64,000 nucleotides of DNA from Mycobacterium kubicae. Its GTDB lineage: Bacteria > Actinomycetota > Actinomycetes > Mycobacteriales > Mycobacteriaceae. The stretch lies in contig NZ_CP065047.1 of assembly GCF_015689175.1 (NCBI RefSeq), forward strand, positions 124,001-188,000, given 5' to 3'. Below, in pieces: positions 7,187 to 16,916 of this stretch (position 1 is its first letter; the number at the start of each line of letters is the position of its first letter). The notes beneath the pieces were generated by a model. It was not told the origin of the DNA and did no database searches. It was given only the letters and a program-made list of their open reading frames with translations. The position numbers and the translations under genes were made by a program.

Positions 7187-8422
7187 GTGCACAATCGTCC
7201 GATGGGTACCTCGAGACGCGAACCGAACGATGGTCGGATCCGCCGTGATCGAAATAGCGGCGGGTGGTACTTCGGCACGAAGTTTCGGGGAAGAGAGGTC
7301 TACTCGGACCGAATAATTGCCCGCCTACCCGACCTCGACGGGCATACGGCGATAGACCTGCGTCGCGCGTTGCGCGCCGACGTACGCGCGGGTATCGAGA
7401 ATTCGGGACTACTGATAAGTGCTGACGATGACGCCTACTACGACGACGAGGAATGCTCACAAGAGCCAGTCTCTTTCGGTCTAAATGGCGACGCGCTATC
7501 AATCTTCTTCGAGTTCACCACTAACACCTGGATGGCTCCAGATCGGCACAGCGATGAGGCTGCGCCGTTCCGCCGCCGAGACGAACTCGAAGACGGCGGC
7601 GAGTACTACGACGAAGACGCGGCTGTAGCGCACGTCTTGTCAGGAGTGCTGAAAACTTTCATGATGCGAAATGGCTTGGAACTCTGCCTCATTGAACTCC
7701 ACCCGCAGTATGCGTATCCGCCGTGGCGGTGGCGTGCCGCCGCCACTGTGCAGGTCCGTGGGAAAAGCATTACGGATTGCGTGGCGCTTGCGAAAGACGC
7801 GATAGCCTTGGCCGAAGCATTCGGGCAGAACGGTAATCTCAATCGCCAGATTGCCGCTGATCTGGTTCGCGCCGGGCACGTTTCATCCCTGTTGGGTCAG
7901 CCTGAGGGGCACTGGCTCGAGGTCAAGAGACAGCACTTTGAACTGCCCGGCCCGGTTGGAACCATCAGGCTCGCCGAAGCGGTCGCAAAGTTCGCAAACT
8001 CAGAATTGGGAGGGCTCATTGTCATCGGGCTTGCTGCGAAGAAGATTCCCGGTGGGGAAGTGATACACAGACACTGTCCTGTACCGATCGATGGCAAGAC
8101 GGTCAAGCGGTATCGCCAGGCGCTTGAGTTCCGGCTCTACCCCCCGCCCGATCGCCTGACTATCGAACCTATCGGAGATCCAGGGAACCTTGGGGTGATT
8201 CTGATTGACATCCCGCCCCAGCCGGAAGAACTCAAGCCTTTCCTTGTTCATGGCGCGATCGTGAACGGCGCAGTGGAGGGAGCATTCATTAGTATCGTCC
8301 GCCGCAGAGGTGAGTCCTCTATACCGACAACCGCGTCGATGATTCACTCGACACTTGCCGCTGGACGGGCGCTCCTAAGACGTGGCGAATTGCGAGGCCA
8401 GAACGAGGATTTCGGCAACTAA
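7187..8422 (+). CDS. Schlafen/AlbA_2 domain protein
   Basis: 411 residues. The N-terminal ~230 residues are unfamiliar, with an acidic stretch (DDDAYYDDEE). Residues ~245-360 are the AlbA_2 (Schlafen-type nucleic-acid-binding) domain: GHWLEVKRQHF, then KFANSELGGLIVIGL. AlbA_2 occurs in RNA/DNA-binding and conflict-related proteins. GTG 7187 (GAGG just before it) is used; ATG 7202 is the alternative. A second frame, 7023-7316, is also open and overlaps the 5' end, so the N-terminus may be altered by a frameshift. It lies between HTH-ImmA and the TIR/NTPase block. Exact activity unknown. Confidence 0.75.
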   Translation: MHNRPMGTSRREPNDGRIRRDRNSGGWYFGTKFRGREVYSDRIIARLPDLDGHTAIDLRRALRADVRAGIENSGLLISADDDAYYDDEECSQEPVSFGLNGDALSIFFEFTTNTWMAPDRHSDEAAPFRRRDELEDGGEYYDEDAAVAHVLSGVLKTFMMRNGLELCLIELHPQYAYPPWRWRAAATVQVRGKSITDCVALAKDAIALAEAFGQNGNLNRQIAADLVRAGHVSSLLGQPEGHWLEVKRQHFELPGPVGTIRLAEAVAKFANSELGGLIVIGLAAKKIPGGEVIHRHCPVPIDGKTVKRYRQALEFRLYPPPDRLTIEPIGDPGNLGVILIDIPPQPEELKPFLVHGAIVNGAVEGAFISIVRRRGESSIPTTASMIHSTLAAGRALLRRGELRGQNEDFGN

Positions 8423-8794
8423 AGCGACGTGGCGACTGCGCCAACATTCCTTCAGAACGCACCGGTAGATTCGGAGGAGAAGTCGGCTTTCAGACGCAAA
8501 ATGGTCGCGCGCGTTGATCGACCGCATCCGGACAGCCGGGTCGATTAAGCTCGTACGAACTTTTGCAACGAACATTAACAAGCCCACCCGACACGCCGAA
8601 GTCTTGTCAAAGTAGCCAGGCGTGTCCTGTCAATCTTCGTTGCATCTCGACATTCTTCTATAGACGGCGAATTTCCCTAATTGCAAGACTTTCGGCTGAG
8701 GCGAAACACCGTCTGGAGCGCGTTTCCCCTCGAAGAATACCGGTGGAGAGTTGCGGCGCCGTTTCCGGTAGCGGCGTTTCGGTAAAGTCGAGAC
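8423..8794. other. 372-bp gene-free stretch holding hairpin repeat copy 1
   Basis: Apart from the 91-bp hairpin element at 8564-8654 nothing is recognised. The reading frame through the repeat from TTG 8563 encodes a peptide resembling the one read through copy 2, but this follows from the DNA similarity and is not evidence for a gene. Confidence 0.6.
8564..8654. repeat. 91-bp hairpin repeat, copy 1
   Basis: Matches 13790-13880 in direct orientation over the same 91 bases with 11 differences. The outer arms pair TGCAACGAA with TTCGTTGCA; the inner arms pair GACACGCC with GGCGTGTC. The loop holds TCAAAGTA, identical in both copies. Position 5 of the left arm is A here and G in copy 2, and its partner changes from T to C, so pairing is kept. 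It lies 140 bp before the TIR gene. Confidence 0.8.
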
Positions 8795-9943
8795 GTGGCG
8801 CATTCAAAAGACTTCTTCATCAGCTATAACAAGGCGAACCGTGCTTGGGCTGAGTGGATCGCGTGGGTGCTTGAAGCCGAAGGGTATAGGACGGTAGTCC
8901 AGGACTGGGATTTCAAGCCCGGCGGTAATTTTGTCGTGGAGATGGACACCGCCACTAAAGAGTGCGCGCGGACGATTGCGGTCCTGTCGCAGGATTATCT
9001 AGATGCCGAATTCACCGTGCCGGAATGGGCAGCGCAGTTCGCAACTGATCCGAAAGGTCTCAACCGCAGGCTTGTTCCGGTGCGCGTGGACTCCTGTGAC
9101 ATCGAGGGCCTGCTCGGCCAGGTCATCTACTGTGATCTCGTTGGCCTCGATGAGGAAGCTTCGCGAAAGCGTCTATTGTCGCAGCTGAGCCCGGGGCGTA
9201 CGAAACCCGCTGTCGCACCGCCATTTCCAGGTGCCTCAAGTGGCACACCCTTCCCCATTCCGAAACAGCCGAGTAGCTCAAGCAAACGAGCGCTCTGGAG
9301 ACCTCTGGCTAAGCCGATTCATCCCCAATGGAGGGGAGACACCATGCACGGTGGATACTCGCGATCGACGCTTGAGCTGCACAGCATCCCAATCGATCAA
9401 CAGACCCTCGAGGCTCGGTCACTACGGGAGTTGGCCAACGCCCTGCCAGCACTCGGTCGACAAAGCGGGTTGTTCGACCAAACGGAAGCTGTCGAAGCTG
9501 GTGCAGCAGAGGACCGTGCTGAAGCACATGCAACCGGTGCCCAGGGCTGGCGTGGCTCAAAAGGGATTGCCGTTGAGAGAGATCGGGGTGTGAGCAGTTG
9601 GCTCCCGTTGCCACACGGAAGCCTCGGGTCGGTCTTCGACGAGGAAGACGTAAGTAATCGCCTGGTCGCCGCATTGGCACTGCACGCAAGCACGGGTCTG
9701 CACGAAGAAGGGGAAGTGGCGCTGGCACTTTCGATCGAGCCGATCAGCATGTTAATGGTAGGACGGGCGGGTGAAGTTGAGACGCGTTCCTCTGCGCAAT
9801 TGCTCTACACGATGGCGCCAAAGTCGGCACTCCGCATAGAACCGACCGATTCAGTCCCCGTCTCCGCGCTGGGGGCTCGCGCGGCGGAGATCGCGCACGA
9901 ACTGACGGCCAGGCTGGTGCTACGTCTAGCCGCGATTCGCTGA
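8795..9943 (+). CDS. TIR-domain protein
   Basis: 382 residues. Residues 1-~135 are a TIR domain of the bacterial TIR_2 kind: FFISYNKANRAWAEW at the start, VVQDWDF, then the box LSQDYL-DAEFTVPEW. E77 in PEW is the best candidate for the catalytic glutamate of a NAD+-cleaving TIR. A proline/serine-rich linker (~140-180) joins a C-terminal region (~190-382) I do not recognise. TIR proteins in defence loci usually hydrolyse NAD+ or make a cyclic-ADPR signal when a sensor detects phage. The P-loop NTPase downstream could be that sensor. GTG 8795 is used because the domain begins at once. Bracketed by hairpin repeats together with that NTPase. Confidence 0.85.
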   Translation: MAHSKDFFISYNKANRAWAEWIAWVLEAEGYRTVVQDWDFKPGGNFVVEMDTATKECARTIAVLSQDYLDAEFTVPEWAAQFATDPKGLNRRLVPVRVDSCDIEGLLGQVIYCDLVGLDEEASRKRLLSQLSPGRTKPAVAPPFPGASSGTPFPIPKQPSSSSKRALWRPLAKPIHPQWRGDTMHGGYSRSTLELHSIPIDQQTLEARSLRELANALPALGRQSGLFDQTEAVEAGAAEDRAEAHATGAQGWRGSKGIAVERDRGVSSWLPLPHGSLGSVFDEEDVSNRLVAALALHASTGLHEEGEVALALSIEPISMLMVGRAGEVETRSSAQLLYTMAPKSALRIEPTDSVPVSALGARAAEIAHELTARLVLRLAAIR

Positions 9944-10071
9944 GGAAATGGGCGGTGCAGCGGTGTACGACGAAAGGCTCAAGTGTGAACGTCTTGCTCT
10001 AACGCTGAGCAATTCTCGGGCGCAATCGTCGCGCGGCAATCTGTTCCGCACAACGCCCTCGGTATCGGAGC

Positions 10072-10551
10072 TCATGAGTCGCCTGGACTGGATTTGGCCG
10101 CGATCGCTGCGACAAGGGCGTCGATGAAGCCATCAGCGCGTAGGCGTAGGTGTCCCGTGCAGCTTTCCACGTCCACGACTAGATCTTCGCCGCCATCGAC
10201 GACAACAGTTATTTGGCGGCGGCCATGGCCAAAGTGGTAGTCGTCGAGGGTGACCTCGGCGGCTAAGTGCACTGTTCTGATGTTGGAGATCAGGTGAATC
10301 GAGCCGGTGACCGTCAAACCATTCTCGTCGCCCCTCGCCGTCAGTTGTCCGAGCGCGTTGCCCTTCAGCCAGTAAAGTTTTCGCAGACGCCCTTGCTCGT
10401 CTCGCATGCCCGCCCAGGCATCAACCGGCCAGCCTGTAAAACTGTTGACAGCTAACGCGAATGCCGAACTGGCTTCGCCATCTGGCGACCATCTGTCGCC
10501 TCCAGTCAGTTCCTCACGAATCGCCTCAACATCGTTCATAGGTGCGGACAA
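10072..10551 (-). CDS. Hypothetical protein (159 aa)
   Basis: I do not recognise this protein. It is acidic and soluble, with an alternating pattern in the C-terminal half (e.g. GLTVTGSIHLISNI, TVVVDGGEDLVVDV) that suggests beta strands, and no membrane segment. TTG 10551 is used because GGAG lies 7 nt before it; ATG 10539 is the alternative but has no ribosome site at a proper distance. It is on the opposite strand to the TIR and NTPase genes, inside the block bounded by hairpin repeats. It might be an immunity or accessory component of that block, which is inference. Confidence 0.6.
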   Translation of the reverse strand: MSAPMNDVEAIREELTGGDRWSPDGEASSAFALAVNSFTGWPVDAWAGMRDEQGRLRKLYWLKGNALGQLTARGDENGLTVTGSIHLISNIRTVHLAAEVTLDDYHFGHGRRQITVVVDGGEDLVVDVESCTGHLRLRADGFIDALVAAIAAKSSPGDS

Positions 10552-10747
10552 TATGCGCTCCGACCGACAAGCGCGCTCCCCGGCGGCAAACCCATCTCAA
10601 GGGTTGCTCTGATGGCGCTCCGCGGCGGGGTCAGCGCCATAGCCTCTGATTTCTCGATCCGGCACGAGCAGCCACGTGTGCTCACGGCTATTTCGCTTCG
10701 AGCGAAAGTCTCAGCTCGCATACGTGGAACGGGGACAATATGAGCTA

Positions 10748-10933
10748 ATGCTTGAATACGAGTGTTCAGCGAGCGGGCAGCCGGTATCCGGCACTCCGCC
10801 GACCAGTATGTCGTGCGCAAGTTGTGGCAGATCCGTGAACACCGTCCAGGACATAGATGGTGCCTGGGTCGTCGAGATCCACAGCATGATGGCCGCAACC
10901 GAGAATCGGCGCCGCCAGCACGACACGTCGTAA
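10748..10933 (+). CDS. Possible small zinc-ribbon protein
   Basis: A 61-codon frame from ATG 10748 (in-frame GTG 10676 possible) gives a peptide with YEC, then SCASCGRSV and a short strand AWVVEIH, which looks like half of a zinc ribbon (C, CxxC). The rest of the 10552-10995 gap shows nothing. The start has no convincing ribosome site, so this is tentative. Confidence 0.35.
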   Translation: MLEYECSASGQPVSGTPPTSMSCASCGRSVNTVQDIDGAWVVEIHSMMAATENRRRQHDTS

Positions 10934-10995
10934 TTCGAAACGTCCTAGCGTGCGGCTAATCGGTTCTGTCGGATACAGCTGGGAGGGTGATCCCT

Positions 10996-13763
10996 ATGCG
11001 CCCCGAGGTGTGGCAGGTGGTTACTAGCACCGCGCCCGTTGTGCTCGTCACCGGGGACACCGGCACCGGAAAGTCTTCGGTCCTTCAATCAACTCTCGCG
11101 GAGTACGCGAGCACGGTCGTGGCGCCGCCGGTATCAGTGTGCCTTTTCGACAGTGGGGCGCTGCAAGTGGCGCTGTTTGAGGCTTTGGCGACAGTGCTTG
11201 CCACTGCGGGACCCGGCGAATCAAAGTGGCGCGATCTGGCGAAGCGCTTTCGGCATGCGACCCGTGAAGCGGCCCTCGAGGTCGGGAAGGCACTCGCGGA
11301 TGCGGTCGTCGAGGAGGTGGTTGAGTTCGCGAAGACCAAGCTTGGTGAGAACGCCGGCAAGGGATTGCTCAAGTTTTGGAAGTCACTGAAAAAGGACACG
11401 AGCCCAGACCTACGACGTACGCTCCGTGCGCAGTCCGACACCAACGTGGTTCGACTGCTAATGCAAATGAGCGACGAAGTCGCCAGCGTTGTTGGTCGAG
11501 ACCTCGTCATCACCCTGGATGAGGGCAACCGTCTCAGCGATGACGATCAACGAATTCTCGCTTCTATCGCTGCCGCACCGGCGCGTCGCGTTCGGATCGT
11601 GATCGCGTGGTCGACTGCGGAAATCGATTCGTTGCCGGGCTTGGTGAGACTCAGAAAGTTGAGCGTGCCGGAGATTGAGGTCGCGGGCTTAAGTCGTGAG
11701 GACATCGAACGGTGGCTCACGAGTGTGGGTATGGCACAGATGACCGACGACATTCACTCGCTAACGGCGGGCTACCCGCTATTGGTTGAAGGCCTCGTCG
11801 CATACCTGCGAAGCGGCGGCCCCCTCGACCGATACTCAGCACCAACGCTTTTCACGACGTGCTGGCCGACGCGCTCACGCGACTGCCGACAGACGCCCAT
11901 CATGCTGCACGCAGACTGTCTGCTTTCGCGTACCCGCTGCCCGAGAGCGAGATTCCGGGCTATCTCGGCGTTGACGCTGTCGCGTGGGGTGCAATGCGCA
12001 ATGCTCTTGAACGCGAAAAAGTTTTCTCCGTGCCCTACCCCGACGGCACGTGGTTCCACGAAACACGGCGCGCTTACCTATGGGGCGCTGTCTTAACCAA
12101 GCCAGAACGCGAGCAAGTCGGGCAGTCGGCATATTCGCGGCTACTCGAGCAGCAGCGCCGTGCCGAAGCCACCTACTCCGCAGGCCTCTTTCGGCAGATA
12201 TCTGCCTTGGCTCCCTACGCCCACGAAAGCCTTGCCGCCAGCCCCACATTGGCGTCGGTTATAGGCCTGGATGTCGACCAGCTGGGCGTACTCGCAGCCG
12301 TCATCGAATTGACCAACGTCGAATCAGGATCACCCACGCCTGCAGACCAGGTGGTTATCCATGCGCATACCGCATACGGGGTCGATCGAGCCAAAGCGAT
12401 CTACGCCCTTCCGGCCCTTCAAGAGCTGAAAATTGTCGATTTAAAAGAGATTTCAAGCGATCCGCCCGATACTACAGAGTCGGTGACATATCTGCTGCTC
12501 GATTACGAATCCGACATCGTCGCACGGGGTCGGATCCAGGCAGTATTGGGCAAGGCCGCGGTGCCCCATTTGGCTGATCACGTCGTCCGCACTCATCTGG
12601 AGCGTGTGAGGCTCGAGTCATATGCAATGATCACCCAGGTTGGCCACGCCGACGCTATGCAAGTCATCGATAATGCCAATCTCGTTCGCGCGCCGGCACT
12701 ATTCCGGCGTATTGGCGATCCAGCTCTCGGCATATGGCTTCGCTACGGCGACCAACCAGTAACTGTGGTCGGAGTTTTCAATACGACCGCCGACCGCGCT
12801 GCCGCCGAGCGCGAGATCGCCGACCTTTCGAGCAGCTCATTCGGCCGACGCGTAGTAGTAGACCGAACCTTTAAAGATCCGACACACACAATCCCTTCGC
12901 TCAGGTTCATGCGAGCTGTTTATTTCGCGACAGGTCTCAGCGTCCATTCCGATCATCGCGAATACTGGCTCGACCATCCGCCGCCGCTACCGATGCTCGA
13001 GTTCGCGCAAAGGCAAGTCGACCTACTCGGCCTATTGCGCTCGGAGACAGACGAACTCGAACGCGAAGTCTACGGCCTAACCCAACTATCCGGAGTTGCC
13101 ATCGCACGCCAGGGCAAGACGGAATACCGCCTTGACGTCCAGGGAACAGCACACGTCTACTCGATGGACTTTAATAAGACAACTGACATCCTGGCAAACA
13201 GGTCACTCGTGTCAGCCCGAATGGAGCTGGCGCTGGGCCTTACATCAACTGCCTCGACGAAGCACCTAACCACGCAGACATGGCAAGGAGAGCGGACTCA
13301 AGATCCCGTGGTCGAACTGCTGGGCACGCTTCGGAAACAAGCCGAAAAATTCAATACGCGTCAACCGCGTACCGTCGTACGCCTCGAAAAGGATTTACTG
13401 CAAGCTCAATTGGCGGAAGCGCACATACGCGAGCAACATCTCGCGCGTAAGTTATCTGAGACAATCACCATCGGCGGCGAGCGCGGAATTCGCCCCATGA
13501 GAGCGCTGCGCCTCGCGATATTGACGCATGGGCGCCGGGATCGACCAACTCAGCGTGGAGCCATCTGCGCATGGCCTGAAGGAGACCCGGATGACGTCGA
13601 GATTCGCTACGTGTCAGATGTACCGCACGACACCGCGGAAGGTGCTTACAAGGCGGCATTCGGCACTGACGCCGACACGACGGACCTCCACGGCAGCATG
13701 CTGCCGGCAGTGCTGCCGTCCCTACTAGGTTTTGCCGATAACGAGATCGAGCTCGCGGATTGA
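10996..13763 (+). pseudogene. STAND-like P-loop NTPase, one-base frameshift near 11846
   Basis: A large NTPase (about 920 residues if repaired) now lies in two frames. The first frame has Walker A GDTGTGKS and Walker B LVITLDE, then a winged-helix-like lid (LSREDIERWL...YPLLVEGL). It loses sense after 'DRYSAP'. The second frame starts 'AFHDVLADALTRLP' at about 11850 and runs to TGA 13763. One missing base near 11846 (tcagcaccaacgctt) would restore the frame; no slippery heptamer is seen, so it is a mutation or sequencing error. The second frame has no known domain; a region near 13380-13450 looks like a short coiled coil. ATG 10996 has GGGAGG 9 nt before it. With the TIR gene it resembles a sensor-effector pair. 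Confidence 0.7.
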
Positions 13764-13789
13764 TTCGATAGGTGGCTGAACTGGGGTTA

Positions 13790-13880
13790 TGCAGCGAAGA
13801 TTAGCGAGCCCCCGCGACACGCCGACGTTTCGTCAAAGTAGGCAGGCGTGTCCTGTCAATCTTCGCTGCATCTCGACATT
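13790..13880. repeat. 91-bp hairpin repeat, copy 2
   Basis: Direct copy of 8564-8654. Here the outer stem is perfect over 13 bp (TGCAGCGAAGATT with AATCTTCGCTGCA) and the inner stem over 8 bp (GACACGCC with GGCGTGTC). It starts 26 bp after the NTPase stop and marks the right edge of the defence-type genes. Confidence 0.8.
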
Positions 13881-14005
13881 TCTGGTGGTGCCGTTTCCAG
13901 GAATTCCGAGGGTACCGCCGCGCGTGCGAAGTCAGTCGCATCCGACCTCCGCGGCGTCGACGGTTGCGCTGGTGAGGTCGGAGCGTCGCGAATGGCAGAA
14001 CGAAA

Positions 14006-14725
14006 TTAGCGAGTGGGCGGCTCGGGTGATGCGATCGGTGTTGGCCAATTCGCGGGCGAGTCACGCAATGTCGACACGTCCGGCAGCGGCTTCTCGCATA
14101 TCGCCCGGGCTTGCTTGGGGGTCATTCCCAACGTTCGCAGCAGACGTTCGGTGACTTCATCGACTGTCGCGTCGGCGTCGCGCTCGGGTCGTTCCCGCAG
14201 CAGCACCGCCAAGCCGACGAACATCCCGCCTGCGATGGCAAGACCGAGTTCTGGATCGGAGATGGTGAACCGGCCCCGTTCGACCGCCGCGGTGATGTCA
14301 CGCAGCGCCCGCGGGGATAGCCCGCGATCGGACAGGATGAGGGACCCGCTGTGGGCCAATAGCATCGCCGCTTCCTGCGGGCGGTATCGGAACAGTCGTC
14401 CGCTCAGGCGGTAATTCGCGGCGAAGGCCTCGGCCGGGTCGCAGATGGATGCGGTGAAACCGTCGAGTAGGGCGCCAAGGTTGTCGAGGGCATCGGTCAC
14501 GGCCGCCTCGAACAACTGTTCTTTGCTGTCGAAGTGGTTGTAGAAGGACCCCATTCCGACGTCCGCGGCTTGGGTGATCTCCAGGATGGGGACGCTCAGT
14601 TTGCCCTGCGCGATGAACTGCTGAGCGGCGCGGATGAGCGCGCTGCGCGTGCGCATCTTGCGGCGCTCGAGACGGTTGACCGGCACAGTAGGCGACTGGT
14701 GAGCGTCGCGTCCGTGCGCGTCCAT
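14006..14725 (-). CDS. TetR-family transcriptional regulator
   Basis: 239 residues. Residues ~28-75 are the TetR helix-turn-helix (ALIRAAQQFI... ADVGMGSFYNHFDSKEQLFEAAV); the rest is the ligand-binding half, with a proline-rich tail. ATG 14725 is used because upstream residues are unlike the family. It is divergent from the dioxygenase operon with a 113-bp gap that holds a TTGACT -35-like box at 14777, so it most likely represses that operon until a substrate binds. Confidence 0.88.
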   Translation of the reverse strand: MDAHGRDAHQSPTVPVNRLERRKMRTRSALIRAAQQFIAQGKLSVPILEITQAADVGMGSFYNHFDSKEQLFEAAVTDALDNLGALLDGFTASICDPAEAFAANYRLSGRLFRYRPQEAAMLLAHSGSLILSDRGLSPRALRDITAAVERGRFTISDPELGLAIAGGMFVGLAVLLRERPERDADATVDEVTERLLRTLGMTPKQARAICEKPLPDVSTLRDSPANWPTPIASPEPPTR

Positions 14726-14838
14726 GCGGTGGACTATATCAGCTGGCTTCAACTCTGATGGTTTCGTCAGAATGTCTTGACTGAGTATCTGATCGCATGT
14801 GACGATTTCCTCAATTAGAGCGACGAAGAGGCAGACGT

Positions 14839-15981
14839 ATGACGGATGTAGTGACCCCGGTGGTCGACGGACACAAGAATCTCCACGGTGAACGGGGAGC
14901 GCTGCGCGGCGAACACCCCGGCCGGTCGGGCGATCCGATCATTCGGGTCGCCGATATAGCGTGGCTGGAGTTCGACAAGCCCGACCTCATGCGGGCTGAG
15001 GCATTCGCCCGCGCCTTCGGCTTCGGCATCGCCCTGCGCGATCCGGCCCAGCTTCATCTGAGAGGCACCAAGGCTGGGGGTCCGTGCGTCATTCTGCGCC
15101 GCGGCCAGCGGATGCGCTTCAGCGGCTTGGCATTTCGCGCCGCGGAGGAAATCGACGTTTTGCGTCTGGCCGATAAGACCGGAGTCCCGGTGCACCGGCT
15201 TCCTGAGTCGGTCGGGGGTGTCGCGGTGCAGTTGACCGACCCGAGCGGCGTGGCGGTCAAGGTCGTCACCGGGCTTCACGAGTTGCCGGCCCAGCCCGAT
15301 CAGCCCCCGCAAGTGAGCAACGTCGGCTCAGTCGACGGGCGCATCAACGCCACAGTCCGGCCGCCGCGGGTTCCTGCCCGCGTGCAGCGTCTGGGGCACG
15401 TGGTGCTGCAGTCCACCACGTACCTGCGAACTCTGAACTGGTATCTGGACACCTTCGGGATGATCGTCAGCGACTTCCTGTTCTTCCCGGGGCAGCGTGC
15501 CCGTGGTCCGGCGATGAGTTTCATCCGCTGCGACCGCGGCGCAACCCCGGCCGACCATCACACGTTGGCACTGGCTCTGGGCCCGGCCAACCGCTACGTC
15601 CACTCTGCCTACGAAGTCAGCGATCTCGACGCGCTGGCCGCCGGCGGCGAATACCTCAAGGACCGCGGCTACTACCGGTCCTGGGGTATCGGCCGCCACA
15701 TCCAGGGCAGCCAACTCTTCGACTATTGGCGCGATCCCGACGGCTTCCTGGTCGAGCACTTCGCCGACGGCGACATGTTCGACAACACCCTCGAACCCGG
15801 CTGGTCGCCCTTCACCGCGAGCGGCCTCGCGCAATGGGGCCCGCCCGCCACAAGGGACTTCCTCGACGCCAGCCCACGCGCCGCGCGCCATCAGGTGACC
15901 GCAATGCTCACCGCCCTGCGCGGCGACAACGAAATCGACCTCAACCGCCTCATCGGCCTGCTGAAAGTAGCGACGTCGTGA
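14839..15981 (+). CDS. Extradiol ring-cleavage dioxygenase, VOC family
   Basis: 380 residues with two VOC halves. The first (~35-150) lacks a metal site. The second (~180-340) has the iron triad: H187 in LGHVVLQS, H240 or H241 in DHHTLAL, and E306 in FLVEHFADGD. Such enzymes split catechol-type rings next to the hydroxyls using Fe(II) and O2. It opens a five-gene operon with a FAH-type hydrolase, an FAD aromatic hydroxylase and a P450, which fits degradation of an aromatic or polycyclic compound. GAGG precedes ATG 14839. The stop overlaps the next start (GTGA). Substrate unknown. Confidence 0.87.
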   Translation: MTDVVTPVVDGHKNLHGERGALRGEHPGRSGDPIIRVADIAWLEFDKPDLMRAEAFARAFGFGIALRDPAQLHLRGTKAGGPCVILRRGQRMRFSGLAFRAAEEIDVLRLADKTGVPVHRLPESVGGVAVQLTDPSGVAVKVVTGLHELPAQPDQPPQVSNVGSVDGRINATVRPPRVPARVQRLGHVVLQSTTYLRTLNWYLDTFGMIVSDFLFFPGQRARGPAMSFIRCDRGATPADHHTLALALGPANRYVHSAYEVSDLDALAAGGEYLKDRGYYRSWGIGRHIQGSQLFDYWRDPDGFLVEHFADGDMFDNTLEPGWSPFTASGLAQWGPPATRDFLDASPRAARHQVTAMLTALRGDNEIDLNRLIGLLKVATS

Positions 15982-16916
15982 CCACTACCGTCCTTCGCAC
16001 GGCGACCGGCTGGTGGGTGCAGACGCCCACCGGCGCCGCCCCAATCCACACCCCGGCGAACAGCACTGGCGAATTGCTGGCCGACCGGGCCGCGGTCGAC
16101 GCGGCGGCTACCGCCGGCGGCACCGTCGCGATCGACGAGCTGCAACTGCTCTCCCCGGTCACCGCGCCATGCCGCGTCATCGCGCAGATGACCAACTTCG
16201 AATCGCATGTCAACGATTCGGGTATGGACCCGAAAACCACTCCGCTGACGTTCTTTCGGAAGTCATCGGCCTCCATCACCGATCCCTTCGGCGAGATCAT
16301 CCGGCCCGCGCATGTAGCGCTGTTGGATTACGAGGTCGAGATCGGTCTGGTCGTCGGAAGAGACATCCCGCTGGGCGTCCGCATCACGGACGCCAACCTG
16401 TCCGACTACATAGCCGGCCTGGTGATCACCAACGACGTGTCCGCTCGCGACATCCAGCTTCCCCAAACACAGTTCTACGAGGCCAAGTCGTATCCGACCT
16501 TCACGCCGGTCGGGCCCGCGCTGGTGCTCGTCGACGCCGCAGAGCTGGCCCGCTTCGGCGACCTCCGGCTACGACTGAGCGTCAGCGGCGAGGAGCGCCA
16601 GAACGCGGTCGTCGACGGGGACATGCTGTATCGACCGCTGCAGGCGCTGCAGTCGCTGACGCGGTTCCAGAACCTGGCCGCCGGTGATCTCATCCTCACC
16701 GGGACACCAGCAGGCACCGCGCTGAGCGCGCCCCCGAAACCGATCGAAGTGATCGGCAACTTTCTGCCCCCGGCGGTCAAGTGGAAGGCGTTCTTCGCCC
16801 GGCAGGCCAGAAACCCGAAGTACCTGCAGCACGGCGATGTCGTCGAGGCGGCGGTCGCCACCGACGACGGGGCCATCGACCTCGGCGCACAGCGGTTGAC
16901 GGTGCGGCACGCATGA
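15978..16916 (+). CDS. Fumarylacetoacetate hydrolase (FAH) family protein
   Basis: 312 residues from GTG 15978, which overlaps the dioxygenase stop (GTGA). The FAH fold is clear: RVIAQMTNFESHV, FFRKSSASITDPFGEI, the metal motif DYEVEIGLVVGRD, then the DVSARDIQ loop and LILTGTPAGT. FAH-family enzymes hydrolyse or decarboxylate ring-cleavage products at a divalent-metal site. Following an extradiol dioxygenase, it probably acts on the meta-cleavage product. Exact reaction (C-C hydrolase, decarboxylase or tautomerase) is not decided by the sequence. Confidence 0.88.
   Translation: MTTTVLRTATGWWVQTPTGAAPIHTPANSTGELLADRAAVDAAATAGGTVAIDELQLLSPVTAPCRVIAQMTNFESHVNDSGMDPKTTPLTFFRKSSASITDPFGEIIRPAHVALLDYEVEIGLVVGRDIPLGVRITDANLSDYIAGLVITNDVSARDIQLPQTQFYEAKSYPTFTPVGPALVLVDAAELARFGDLRLRLSVSGEERQNAVVDGDMLYRPLQALQSLTRFQNLAAGDLILTGTPAGTALSAPPKPIEVIGNFLPPAVKWKAFFARQARNPKYLQHGDVVEAAVATDDGAIDLGAQRLTVRHA

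Noticed and set aside
8563..8829. Short peptide gene read through hairpin copy 1, similar to one through copy 2 (13789)
   Set aside because: The likeness follows from the DNA repeat; paired-arm changes explain it better than protein selection.
11039..11389. Alternative frames within the NTPase gene
   Set aside because: Shadow frames; Walker motifs are only in the main frame.
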